From Nonomuraea helvata (GTDB lineage Bacteria; Actinomycetota; Actinomycetes; Streptosporangiales; Streptosporangiaceae), in contig NZ_BAAAXV010000009.1 in assembly GCF_039535785.1 (NCBI RefSeq), positions 1,240,001-1,304,000 of the forward strand: 64,000 bases of DNA, read 5' to 3'. The notes beneath the pieces are model-generated. The model was not told where the DNA came from and did no database searches. It saw only the letters and a list, made by a program, of their open reading frames with translations. Position 1 is the first letter of the stretch. Every line of letters starts with the position of its first letter. Shown here in pieces: positions 23,952 to 33,195 of the stretch. Position numbers and translations under genes: made by a program.

Positions 23952-24068
23952 TCACCCCGTCCTCGAGGCCCAGACGGCCAGCGCGACTATCACGGCCAGG
24001 ATGACGAGCATCGCCAGCAGAATGAGGCCCAGGGTCTTCCCGCCGCTGGGCTGCTTGTCACCGTTCAC
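23952..24068 (-). CDS. 38-aa single-pass membrane peptide
   Basis: GTG start at 24068 (VNGDKQPSGGKTLG...). Hydrophilic first 13 residues, then one membrane helix (LGLILLAMLVILAVIVALAVW) and a short RTG tail. Its stop is 4 bp before the sixA-like start, so the genes are likely coupled. Small hydrophobic genes here are easily missed. No family known to me; the ribosome site is weak. Confidence 0.5.
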   Translation of the reverse strand: MNGDKQPSGGKTLGLILLAMLVILAVIVALAVWASRTG

Positions 24069-24143
24069 GCGCCCAGTTTCCCATCCAGGGGTCTCGCTTC
24101 CACTCCCGCCTTCGACTGCGGGGTTCTGCAGCCTGGAACGCGA

Positions 24144-24175
24144 GACGCCCGCCCCTACGCAGCGGGGCGGGCGTC
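24144..24175 (-). terminator. Terminator of hppA
   Basis: Perfect 12-bp stem, GACGCCCGCCCC (24144-24155) with GGGGCGGGCGTC (24164-24175), 18 bp beyond the hppA stop. Confidence 0.8.
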
Positions 24176-24192
24176 CCGAGGGTGTCATCGGG

Positions 24193-26511
24193 TCATGAGG
24201 CGACCGGGGCGTGCTCCCGGTTGTCGTTGTTGGCCGGCTCGGTGGTCACCGAGCGCCGCTTCGACACCACGATGGCCCCGACCACCACGCCCACCGCCAC
24301 CACCGTGACGACGATGCGGATGACCGGGTTGCCCGCGTACAGCACCACGGCCGGCGCGACCAGGAGCGCCACCAGGTTCATCACCTTGATCAGCGGGTTG
24401 ATGGCCGGACCTGCCGTGTCCTTGAACGGGTCGCCGACCGTGTCGCCGATGACCGTGGCGGCGTGCGCCTCCGAGCCCTTGCCGCCGTGGTGGCCGTCCT
24501 CCACCAGCTTCTTGGCGTTGTCCCAGGCGCCGCCCGAGTTCGCCAGGAAGACGGCCATGAGCGTGCCGCACGCGATGGCGCCCGCGAGGTAGGCGCCCAG
24601 CGGCGCGTACCCGAGCGCGAACCCGACCGCGATCGGCGTCATGACCGCCAGCAGGCCGGGCGTGGCCAGCTCGCGGAGCGAGTCGCGGGTGCAGATGTCC
24701 ACGACGCGGCCGTACTCCGGCGTCTCCGAGCCGTCCATGATGCCCGGCTTGTTGCGGAACTGGTCGCGTACCTCGAACACCACGCGCATCGCGGCGCGTC
24801 CGACCGCCATGATCGCGAGCCCCGCGAAGAGGAACACGACCGCCGCACCGACGATCAGACCCACCAGGACGTTCGGCTGGTCCACGCCGAGCGTGAAGGT
24901 GGAGAAGCCGCCGAGCGCGGACTTGATGTCCGCGGTCGCCTTGGCCAGCTCGCCCTCCACCGCGGTGCGGAACGCGCCGAACAGCGCGGTCGCCGCCAGC
25001 ACGGCCGTGGCGATGGCGATGCCCTTGGTGATGGCCTTGGTGGTGTTGCCGACGGCGTCCAGGCTGGTGAGCACGCGGGCGCCGTCGCCCTCGACGTCGC
25101 CCGACATCTCCGCGATGCCCTGGGCGTTGTCGGAGACCGGGCCGAACGTGTCCATGGACACGATGACGCCGACCGTGGTCAGCAGGCCGGTGCCGGCCAG
25201 GGCCACCGCGAACAGCGCGATCGTCACGTTCCCGAACCCGAGCAGGAACGCGCCGTAGACCGCGCCGCCGATGACCAGGGCCGAGTAGACGGCCGACTCC
25301 AGTCCGACGCTGATGCCGGCCAGGATGACGGTGGCCGGGCCGGTGGCCGAGCTCTCGCCGATCTCGCGTACGGGACGGCGGTTGGTCTCGGTGAAGTAGC
25401 CGGTCAGCAGCTGGATGGCGCTGGCCAGCACCAGGCCGATGAGCACCGCGCCGATGGCGATGAGCCGCGGGTCGGCGTCGGACCTCACGGTGCCGCCGGT
25501 CAGGCCGCCGAAGCTGCTGGGCAGGTACAGGTACGCGGCGCCCGCGACGAGGATCGCGGAGATCGCGGCCGAGATGAAGAAGCTGCGGTTGATCGCCGCC
25601 ATGCCGCTGCGGTCGCTGTCGCGCACCCTGGTGACGAAGATGCCGATGATCGCCGTGATCACCCCGATCATCGGGACGATCAGGGGGAAGACCAGCCCCT
25701 GCTCACCGAAGGCCACCTTGCCCAGGATGAGGCTGGCGACCAGCATGACCGCGTACGACTCGAACAGGTCGGCCGCCATGCCCGCGCAGTCACCGACGTT
25801 GTCGCCCACGTTGTCGGCGATGGTCGCGGCGTTACGCGGGTCGTCCTCCGGGATGCCCTGCTCGACCTTGCCGACCAGGTCGCCGCCGACGTCGGCGGCC
25901 TTGGTGAAGATGCCGCCCCCGACTCGCATGAACATCGCCAGCAGCGCCGCCCCGAACCCGAAGCCTTCGAGCACGCCCGGCGCGTTCCCCTGGTAGATGA
26001 ACACGACCACGGCCGCGCCGAGCAGGCCGAGGCCCACGGTGAACATCCCGGCCACACCGCCGGTACGGAACGCGATGCGCATGGCGCGCTTCTCGCCCGC
26101 TTCGTTGGCCGCGGCGGCGACGCGGACGTTCCCGCGCACGGCCAGCCACATGCCCATGAACCCGGTCAGCGCGGAGAACACCGCCCCGACCACGAAGAAG
26201 ATCGAACGTCCTATGCGAAGTTCCGTCGTTTCCGCAGGTAGAAGGAGCAACAGGAAAGGAATCACGACGACGAAGATCGCCAACGTGCGGAACTGACGGG
26301 TGAGGTAGGCGGCGGCGCCTTCTTGTACGGCGCGCGCGATGTTCTGCATGCGCTCAGTGCCCTGGCCGGCGGACAGCACTTCGCGCACCAGGCCGCCTGC
26401 GACGGCTAGTGCGATCAGTGCGACCGCGGCGACCACGATCACGATGGTGAGATTGTTTCCACTCAGGGCCAGATTGGACGCTGGCTCCGCTGCCAGCATG
26501 TGCCTGCTCAT
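24193..26511 (-). CDS. hppA: H+-translocating pyrophosphatase, K+-independent type
   Basis: 772 aa from ATG 26511 (MSRHMLAAEP), preceded by GAGGAG; the longer frame upstream is spurious. About 16 membrane helices. Signature DVGGDLVGKVEQGIPEDDPRN binds Mg-PPi; NVGDNVGDCAGMAADLFE and the second acidic motif (GNPFKD-like VGDPFKDTAGPAINPLIK) are intact. GNTTKAITKG has Lys at the site that is Ala in K+-dependent enzymes, pointing to the K+-independent class. It couples PPi hydrolysis to proton pumping. hppA next to the bldG locus is also the Streptomyces arrangement. Confidence 0.96.
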   Translation of the reverse strand: MSRHMLAAEPASNLALSGNNLTIVIVVAAVALIALAVAGGLVREVLSAGQGTERMQNIARAVQEGAAAYLTRQFRTLAIFVVVIPFLLLLLPAETTELRIGRSIFFVVGAVFSALTGFMGMWLAVRGNVRVAAAANEAGEKRAMRIAFRTGGVAGMFTVGLGLLGAAVVVFIYQGNAPGVLEGFGFGAALLAMFMRVGGGIFTKAADVGGDLVGKVEQGIPEDDPRNAATIADNVGDNVGDCAGMAADLFESYAVMLVASLILGKVAFGEQGLVFPLIVPMIGVITAIIGIFVTRVRDSDRSGMAAINRSFFISAAISAILVAGAAYLYLPSSFGGLTGGTVRSDADPRLIAIGAVLIGLVLASAIQLLTGYFTETNRRPVREIGESSATGPATVILAGISVGLESAVYSALVIGGAVYGAFLLGFGNVTIALFAVALAGTGLLTTVGVIVSMDTFGPVSDNAQGIAEMSGDVEGDGARVLTSLDAVGNTTKAITKGIAIATAVLAATALFGAFRTAVEGELAKATADIKSALGGFSTFTLGVDQPNVLVGLIVGAAVVFLFAGLAIMAVGRAAMRVVFEVRDQFRNKPGIMDGSETPEYGRVVDICTRDSLRELATPGLLAVMTPIAVGFALGYAPLGAYLAGAIACGTLMAVFLANSGGAWDNAKKLVEDGHHGGKGSEAHAATVIGDTVGDPFKDTAGPAINPLIKVMNLVALLVAPAVVLYAGNPVIRIVVTVVAVGVVVGAIVVSKRRSVTTEPANNDNREHAPVAS

Positions 26512-27167
26512 CGTTCTCCTCGGCAAGACCGGTCGTCCTGCCCGGGCGGTGCTGCAGTTTTCCTCGGCGGGTGTTGCGGCACCATCCGGGTTGTGGGTGC
26601 CGCTTCCGGTTGAATCCGCGTTCCGCCGGATCACCTTGGCCGGTGCCGGGAGTCTACGCAGGCACCCAACGGATATGAAGGCTCTCGAGGCGGCTAATTG
26701 TGCTCGCGTCTAGTAATCCCCTGACGGCGACCCGGTTTGCGGCCTGACAGGGGAAATTTCCCCGGGTTTAAGGTTATGAAAACCTATCGATATGGCCAGA
26801 CCGAAACTCCGGCCGTCGGGGGCCGCACCAGAGGACCCCAGGAGGCCGGCCTGCCATCGACTGCTGGGAGACGCCATCGGCACCTGAGGCCACGCCATCT
26901 GCGTCTCATCCGCGCAGGCAACGCTCGTTCACGCCCCGGCACACGGGTTCGCCCTCACCGCATGGTGGCGTCCATCAGCCCCTTGCCGACGCCGCCCCTG
27001 GATCGCCAAGCAACCGGAAGCGTTTCCGGGCAGCTGAAACGGGAGCCACGGCAGCTGACCACTTGTACAGGTCAGCGGCGACGCCCTGCCGGCCTCAGCC
27101 CCACATATCGCGGACAGCGCCGAGCCCGCCCCCCGTACCAGCAGCTCGAAGGCGTGCGTGGTGAAGG
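26512..27167. other. 656-bp region without a convincing gene
   Basis: Upstream of hppA. Holds hppA promoter DNA, an AT-richer patch (about 26700-26800) with a 14-bp palindrome and an AGGTTatgaaAACCT dyad (26771-26785). The long plus-strand frame across 26737-27336 has no ribosome site, is Arg/Pro-rich in an out-of-phase way and runs antisense into a real gene, so I do not call it. Confidence 0.6.
26750..26763. promoter_or_regulatory. 14-bp perfect palindrome upstream of hppA
   Basis: GGGGAAATTTCCCC, a perfect palindrome in an AT-richer patch 239 bp before the hppA start. It could be an operator or part of a hairpin; no known regulator is assigned. Confidence 0.35.
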
Positions 27168-27200
27168 GCTGGGCGCCGGTGAGCAGCGGCGGCGCCCAGC
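27168..27200 (-). terminator. Terminator of the bldG/anti-sigma operon
   Basis: 10-bp perfect stem GCTGGGCGCC (27168-27177) and GGCGCCCAGC (27191-27200), 26 bp beyond the anti-sigma gene stop. Confidence 0.75.
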
Positions 27201-27225
27201 GCGGCGAGCGAGGCGGGATATGAGC

Positions 27226-27645
27226 TCAGGTCCCCTTGGCGGCGGGCCAGCTCATACGGATGTTCGTGCCCTTCGGACTGGGGACGACCTCGACGTCGTC
27301 GGCCAAGCCCGCGATGACCGCGATGCCGAAGCCTGACATGAACGAGTCAGAGAGCATGCCCAGATCGAGGGGCTGCTCCTGCTTGATCTCATCGCTGGGG
27401 GCCTGATCGCTGACCGTGACTTCGAAACGCCCGGAATCGTCACGCAGCTCGATGCGGATGGGCTCGCCCGGACAGTGGACGCGGTGCGCCTCGACTGCCC
27501 GGGAACACGCCTCACCCACGGCGAGCCTGACCTCGTCCAGCAGCGACTCCTGCACGCCGGTGCGGCGGGCTATCGCCGTCGCCACCAGCCGTGCGGTCCG
27601 CACGTGCGCGGGGAGAGCGCTGAACGTCAGCTCGACGGTAGCCAT
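27226..27645 (-). CDS. RsbW-like anti-sigma factor / ATP-binding kinase
   Basis: 139 aa HATPase_c_2 protein: LLDEVRLAVGEACSRAVEAH (N-box, with the usual Asn replaced by Ser-Arg), VTVSDQAP (G1-like) and GFGIAVIAGLADDVEVV (G2). It is directly downstream of bldG (1-bp gap), as orf3 is in Streptomyces coelicolor, where the product binds BldG and a sigma factor. The role here is by homology and synteny. The N-box change may alter kinase activity. Confidence 0.92.
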   Translation of the reverse strand: MATVELTFSALPAHVRTARLVATAIARRTGVQESLLDEVRLAVGEACSRAVEAHRVHCPGEPIRIELRDDSGRFEVTVSDQAPSDEIKQEQPLDLGMLSDSFMSGFGIAVIAGLADDVEVVPSPKGTNIRMSWPAAKGT

Positions 27646-27646
27646 G

Positions 27647-27997
27647 CTACTTGTCTTTGCCGTGAGCTTCCTTGGCCTCGTCGACCGAAGCGTAGATCCC
27701 GAAGACCTTGGTCAGTCCGGTGATCCGGAAGATCTTCAGGATGCGCTCCTGCGTGCACACCAGCTCGAGCGAGCCGTCGTGTGCACGAACCCGCTTGAGC
27801 CCCCCGACCAGGACACCGAGGCCCGTGGAGTCGAGGAAGTCCACCTTCTCCATGTTGACGAGAAGGTGGAAGTTGCCCTTGTTGACCAGGTCAATGAGGA
27901 GCTCACGCAATCTCGGCGCCGTGTAGACATCGATCTCACCCTCGACCTCCACGATGGTGAGTCGGTCTTCGGTGCGGTGATCCAACTTCAGATCCAC
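27647..27997 (-). CDS. bldG: BldG-type anti-sigma factor antagonist (STAS)
   Basis: 116-aa STAS protein. Near-identical to BldG blocks: GEIDVYTAPRLRE, VDFLDSTGLGVLVGGLKRVRAH (Ser in DSTGLG is the phosphorylated residue) and CTQERILKIFRITGLTKVF. BldG controls sporulation and antibiotic production in Streptomyces by sequestering anti-sigma factors. Gene order hppA, anti-sigma, bldG, divergent helicase is conserved there. Full length, intact. Confidence 0.95.
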   Translation of the reverse strand: MDLKLDHRTEDRLTIVEVEGEIDVYTAPRLRELLIDLVNKGNFHLLVNMEKVDFLDSTGLGVLVGGLKRVRAHDGSLELVCTQERILKIFRITGLTKVFGIYASVDEAKEAHGKDK

Positions 27998-28166
27998 AGA
28001 TCCTCCAGCGCCTCGCCTGCGAAACTACTCTCTTGGGCCTGGCAATCTGGAGCGTGGCCCCAGATTGTCCGACCCTGACGCGCGGCATTCAACCACGCGT
28101 CTGGCTTGTGTCTATACGAAATCACGATTCCCGGCGACTTTGCCCACAGATGCAAGACTGGAAACA

Positions 28167-30735
28167 GTGACTTCCACCGCATCCTCCCCACAACAGGCGG
28201 GTCCACTCCTCCGGCACCTGCTTGGTGTTCCCGCACGTCATGAGCGTGTCACCCATGTGGAGCATGTTCCAGCACGTCAGGCCGGTCAAGCCCAATGGCC
28301 CAAATGGACGCCAGAAGTGCTTGTTACGCGCTTGGCGAACCGAGGGATCACCGGACTCTGGCACCACCAGTACGAGGCCGCCGACCTGGCATTCCGTGGC
28401 CGAAACGTGATCATCTCGACCGGCACGGCCTCGGGGAAGTCCCTGGCGTACCTGACCCCGGCGGTCGCCGCCTGCCTCGACGGCGGCACGATCCTGTACC
28501 TGACGCCGACCAAGGCCCTGGCCGCCGACCAGCTGCGCAGCCTGCGCGAACTGCGCATCACCCAGCTGCGCGCCGCCTCTTTCGACGGCGACACGCCGTT
28601 CGAGGAACGTACGTGGGTGCGCCAGCACGCCAACTACGTCCTGACGAACCCGGACATGCTCCACCGGAGCATCCTCCCTCGTCACTCCCAATGGTCGTCG
28701 TTCTTCCGCCGGTTGCGCATGATCGTCGTGGACGAGTGCCACGGTTACCGCGGCGTCTTCGGCTCCCACGTCGCCCAGATCCTGCGCCGCCTGCGCCGCG
28801 TCTGCGCCCGGTACGGCTCGCGCCCCACGTTCCTCCTGGCGTCGGCGACGGCCAGCGAGCCGGGGGCGTTCGCGATGAGGCTGACGGGGCTTGAGATGGA
28901 CGAGGTGACCGTGGACGCCTCACCCAAGGGTGCGACCACCATCGCGCTGTGGGAGCCGCCTCTGACGGAGCTACGGGGCGAGGGAGGGGCTCCTGTGCGG
29001 CGTACGGCCACGGCGGAGGCCGCGGATCTGCTCGCGGACCTCGTCCTGGCGGACGTCCGCACGCTCGCCTTCGTCCGCTCCCGGCGAGGCGCCGAGACGG
29101 TCGCGCTGACGGCCCGCGCCAAACTCGCCGACGTAGCCTTCTCCCTCTCAGGCCACTTCCCGAGCCCTCCGGCCCCCCCCGACTCCTGCCGCCCACCAAG
29201 ACGGGCTCACAACCGGCCAGAGCAGTCCCGTCATCCACCGAGCGGGCACCCCAACCAGCCAGGACAGCCCCGCAACGGGGCAGGACGGGGCCGCCACCGG
29301 CCCGGGCAGGCCTGCCACCGGCCAGGGCGGCGGAGCAAGCGGGCAGGTCCCGGAGAGCTCTCTCAACTGGGCTCTCCCGGACTCCTCCCCCAACCCTGAC
29401 TGGTCCGAGCTCCCCAACAAGATCGCCGCCTACCGGGCCGGCTACCTGGCGGAGGACCGCAGGCTCCTGGAGAAGGCCCTCCGCGCGGGCACGCTGATGG
29501 GCCTGGCCACCACGAACGCCCTCGAGCTCGGTGTGGACGTCTCGGGCCTGGACGCCGTGCTGATCGCAGGCTGGCCGGGCACCCGCGCCTCGCTCTGGCA
29601 GCAGGCGGGCCGGGCGGGTCGCGACGGCCAAGACGCGCTCGCCGTGCTGATCGCCAGGGACGACCCCTTGGACACCTACCTCGTGCACCACCCCCAGGCC
29701 CTGTTCGGCCAGCCCGTGGAGGCGATCGTCCTCGATCCCGACAACCCGTACGTGCTGGGCCCCCACCTCTGCGCCGCGGCCGCCGAGATCCCGCTGACCG
29801 AGGACGATCTGCCCATCTTCGGCGACACCACCTCAACCGTCCTCGATGACCTGGTCGCCCAGGCGCTGCTCAGAAGGCGCCCCGCGGGCTGGTTCTGGAC
29901 CAGGCGGGAGCGTGCCACTGACCTCGCCGACATCCGAGGCGGCGGAGGCGCCCCCATCCAGGTCGTGGAGTCGTCCACCGGCCGCCTCCTGGGCAGCGTG
30001 GACGAGCCGTCCGCCCACACCACGGTGCACACAGGCGCGGTCTACCTCCACCAGGGCGAGACCTTCCTGGTGGAGCTCCTCGACCTGGAGGCCGGAGTGG
30101 CCCTGGTCTCCGGCGCCAACCCGGACTTCACCACGTTCGCTCGCGACATAACCGACATCTCCATCCTCGCCACCCAGCGCTCACAGCCGCTGGGCTCCGG
30201 CACCCTGCACTTCGGCGAGGTGGAGGTGACCCGGCAAGTGGTCTCGTACCTCAAGAGGCGCCTCCAATCAGGCGAAATGCTCGGCGACGAGCCCCTCGAC
30301 CTGCCGCCGCGCACCCTCCGCACCCGCGCCGTCTGGTGGACGCTCCCCGCCTCGGCCCTGGCACCGCTCGCGGAGTCCGGCATCGACCTCGGCGGAGCCG
30401 CCCACGCGGCCGAGCACGCCTCCATCGGCCTGCTCCCCCTCTTCGCCACCTGCGACCGCTGGGACATCGGCGGCGTCTCCACCGAGCTCCACGCCGACAC
30501 GGGCCTGCTCACGGTCTTCGTGTACGACGGCCACGAGGGCGGGGCGGGGTTCGCCGAACGCGGCTTCGCCCGCGCGGCCGACTGGCTGACCGCGACACGT
30601 GAAGCCATAACGTCCTGCGAATGCGAACGAGGCTGCCCGTCCTGCATCCAGTCCCCGAAATGCGGTAACGGCAACGAACCCCTGCACAAACGAGGCGCCG
30701 TCCGCCTCCTCAACACGCTACTGAGCCCTCGATGA
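28167..30735 (+). pseudogene. DEAD/DEAH-box helicase (MrfA/YprA-like), broken by a +1 frameshift
   Basis: Two frames make one helicase. Frame 1 from GTG 28167 has motif I (STGTASGKSLAY), a DECH Walker B (VVDECHGYRG) and SAT motif (LLASATAS) and stops at 29399. The other frame resumes with WSELPNKIAAYRAGYLAEDRR (about 29401) then TNALELGVDVSGLD, AGRAGRDGQ and a C-terminal Cys cluster (CECERGCPSC, SPKCGNG), ending at 30735. The frames join if the C8 run at 29173-29180 is read as C7, giving a Thr/Gly/Gln-rich linker. MrfA-type helicases repair mitomycin-type DNA damage. Divergent from bldG as in Streptomyces. It may be a sequencing error, pseudogene or phase-variable gene. Confidence 0.85.
29173..29180 (+). 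repeat. C8 homopolymer at the helicase frameshift
   Basis: Eight consecutive C after GG. Deleting one C restores a single open frame through the helicase, and both frames read well on either side, so this run is the most likely site of the shift. Confidence 0.75.
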
Positions 30736-30994
30736 GAGCCGCCGCGATACGTCTGCCATCCGCGCCATGAACCGCTGAATTCTTTTCTCTTCATCCAGGA
30801 ACGCCACCCCGCACCACGGCCGACCAACGCCCCAAGAGCTGCTCTACCTGCGACGTCACAAGATCATCCGAGGCTACGCACCCCGCTCGCCACAGACTCA
30901 GGACGACACGCAACGGCCACGGTCCACGCCTGTGCCAGAACCCTGGAGACAAGGACTCCGCGAACATCCACAGCCATTCATCGGAATGAATCTT

Positions 30995-32872
30995 CTAGCT
31001 CTCGTCGTCCGTGTGTCGGCGGCCGGCGTAAGCGCGTTCCTCGTCCGATTCCTTGTTGTCCTCGTCGGCCGCCCAGAAATCGGCGGACCCAGGCTGCGGG
31101 CGCTCCCAGAACCCACTGTCCTCCATGGACCTGGGCGACGGCGGCAGGTAGTCGTCCCAGCGATCCTCGATCCGTACGGCGGGCCGGACGGGGGAGGCAT
31201 CCGAGTCGCGAACGTCCGTGACCGCGGAGCTGGGCAAGGCGATACGAACCGGCTCCTTACGGGTCTCCGCAACGCCTCGCGCCTCCTCCCCCTCAGCCGA
31301 GAGCGGCAGCACGGCGGGCACTTCCTTGCGCCTCTGGTCGAGCACGGGCGACGGCGTGCGCGTCTGGTCGAGCACGGGCGATGAGGTGCGCTTCTGGTCG
31401 AGCGCGGGCGACGACGTGGGCGACTGATCGAGGACAGGCGATGAGGTGCGCTTCTGGTCGAGCACGGGCGACGACGTGGGCGACTGATCGAGCGTGGGCG
31501 ACGACGTGCGGGCGGGATCCGCCGCGTCAGGACGCTGCGCCGATGACGGCTGCTGGGCCTGTGACCGATCGGGCGCGGGCACTCGAGTCTTGGCGACCGC
31601 CAGGATCACAGCAGGCCGTCGCCGCGGCGGCGTGACGGCGGCGGGAACGCTGTCGCTCCCCGGCTTGGCCTGCGTCCCACCGGCCGACGGCATGGCCGCT
31701 GCTGCGGCGGTCGTGCCGGACGCGGGGACGCCCGCCGCGACCGCGGCGAGGGCGCGCCGACGGGCCCAGGCGCCGGCGTGGGCGCCGACCAGCAACAGGA
31801 GGATGCCTGCGGCGACGTAGACGCCGTACTGGCCGATGTTCCCGATGGGCGACTCGCCCGACTGCGCCTTCGCGTCGACGGACTGCGCGGGAGCCGACTG
31901 CGAGCCGTTCTTCGTGTCGGTCGGGGTGAGGCCGCCCGTCTCATCGGCGGTCGGGATCGGGAGATTGCCCTTGGGGTCGGTGTCAGGTATGGCCGGCAGC
32001 TTGGCGGCCGGCCGCTTGTGAGTCGTCGGCCTGCTCGTCGGCAGCGTCTGCTTCTTGGCCGGGAGAGTGGGCAGCGGATCGACGTTCTTGGTGTCCTTGG
32101 TCTTGGGCGTCCGGGCGTCGGCGGTCTTCTTGGGCTTGGACGCCGCGGGGAAGGCGACGTACGCGGCGGCCGAACTGCCCGAGCCGATCGAGCCGCCGTC
32201 ACCGTCGCCCCTGAACGCCTTGACCGTGAACCCCACCTTCTCCCCCTCGGCCTTGGTCGGCACGGCCAGTGCCGCCCGGCACGAGGATCCGGAGCACACG
32301 CTGTCGACGGGCAGCCTTCCCACGATGCCGGACTGGCTGTTGGAGACCTCGTACGACTGCAGGTCGGGCTCCGCGCCCTTGCTCCAGGTCACGAGGACCT
32401 TTGATGTGCCCTGCCTGGCCGCGTTCACGTTGCCCGGCGCCTCGGGCGGCCGCTGGAGCTTGAACGTGCTCGTCGCGTACGCGGTGCCGGTGATCTCTCC
32501 TTTGAGGGTCACCGTGAAAGTGCCGTTGGGGGCGCCCCCGGCGTCGAACGTGCCGGAGATCGACTGGTTCGCTCCGCCTCCGGTGACCTTCTGGCTGGGC
32601 GTGGAGGGACCTTGGACGTACAGGCCCACGTTCAGCTGCATCACGCCCGTACGGGCGGAGACTGTCACAGACGAGTTGGAGATCACCTGACCGTCGGAGG
32701 GCGAGGTGATCTGCCCGTCGGCCCGCACCGTCGCCGCGGAGGCCTGGGCGGATCCGCCGAGCGCGATGGATCCCGCCACGATCACTCCTGCGGCCACCAC
32801 TCTGCCGACTACCGTCACGACGCTTCCCTCCATCGAGAGCCTCGCGCCGCCTGACCGCCTGGGGGCGTTCAC
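30995..32872 (-). CDS. Secreted-then-anchored protein with fibronectin-like domain and repeats
   Basis: Up to 625 aa; the start could be GTG 32872 or the internal ATG at 32833 (MEGSVVTVVG). A signal peptide ends near SAQASA. Then Ig/Fn3-like beta domains (ITSPSDGQVISNSSVTVSA; PEAPGNVNAARQGTSKVLVTWSKGAEPDLQSYEV), a Pro/Thr/Lys-rich stalk, one membrane helix (IGQYGVYVAAGILLLLVGAHAGAWARRR) and a cytosolic tail with six SSPVLDQ-type 10-aa repeats. Similar proteins sit between the helicase and Tad genes in related genomes. Possible wall-spanning sensor or scaffold; function unknown. Confidence 0.75.
   Translation of the reverse strand: MNAPRRSGGARLSMEGSVVTVVGRVVAAGVIVAGSIALGGSAQASAATVRADGQITSPSDGQVISNSSVTVSARTGVMQLNVGLYVQGPSTPSQKVTGGGANQSISGTFDAGGAPNGTFTVTLKGEITGTAYATSTFKLQRPPEAPGNVNAARQGTSKVLVTWSKGAEPDLQSYEVSNSQSGIVGRLPVDSVCSGSSCRAALAVPTKAEGEKVGFTVKAFRGDGDGGSIGSGSSAAAYVAFPAASKPKKTADARTPKTKDTKNVDPLPTLPAKKQTLPTSRPTTHKRPAAKLPAIPDTDPKGNLPIPTADETGGLTPTDTKNGSQSAPAQSVDAKAQSGESPIGNIGQYGVYVAAGILLLLVGAHAGAWARRRALAAVAAGVPASGTTAAAAAMPSAGGTQAKPGSDSVPAAVTPPRRRPAVILAVAKTRVPAPDRSQAQQPSSAQRPDAADPARTSSPTLDQSPTSSPVLDQKRTSSPVLDQSPTSSPALDQKRTSSPVLDQTRTPSPVLDQRRKEVPAVLPLSAEGEEARGVAETRKEPVRIALPSSAVTDVRDSDASPVRPAVRIEDRWDDYLPPSPRSMEDSGFWERPQPGSADFWAADEDNKESDEERAYAGRRHTDDES
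31333..31510 (-). repeat. 30-bp tandem repeat, about six copies
   Basis: Period-30 units (core CTGGTCGAGCACGGGCGA) encode (R/P)TSSPVLDQ-type decapeptides in the cytosolic tail of the membrane protein. Copies differ at a few positions, such as KRTSSPVLDQ versus SPTSSPALDQ. The in-frame period means copy number can change without frameshift. Confidence 0.85.
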
Positions 32873-33195
32873 GCGACGACCGGAAGTGCAGTCCGCCCGG
32901 CCGATACGGTCACCGACCGCCCCCGGACCCGCACCTTAGCGACTTCGTCCCGGCTCTCCCAGACGTCCTGTCGCATACGGCATGGACCGAGGGTAAGCGG
33001 AACCTTACGGGACATACACAACTCTTGGACACCACGTCTAAGTAGTCGTGACTTGATTGCGACCTAACCCCGTTGACCTCAAGCGCAACTTGGCATTTCG
33101 CGAGTCATTCGGGTCGAGTAATGTCGCGAGTCAGACGTTGTCCCGATTTACAAAGCAAGAGCTTTTTGCCCATTTGTCCATCTATGCTCCTGGCC
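32873..33195. other. 323-bp divergent intergenic region
   Basis: Lies between the membrane-protein gene and the methyltransferase. Lower GC than the flanking genes, with a TATGCT (33183-33188) 7 nt before the methyltransferase GTG. No other gene seen. Confidence 0.5.

Noticed and set aside
24211..26241. 676-aa plus-strand frame
   Set aside because: Antisense of hppA; His/Asp/Arg-rich, typical mirror of a membrane gene in high-GC DNA.
26737..27336. 199-aa plus-strand frame
   Set aside because: No ribosome site, no domain, and it runs antisense into the anti-sigma gene; composition is that of a random high-GC frame.
31333..31510. Possible CRISPR array
   Set aside because: Repeats are directly adjacent with no unique spacers and encode a decapeptide in frame; no cas genes nearby.
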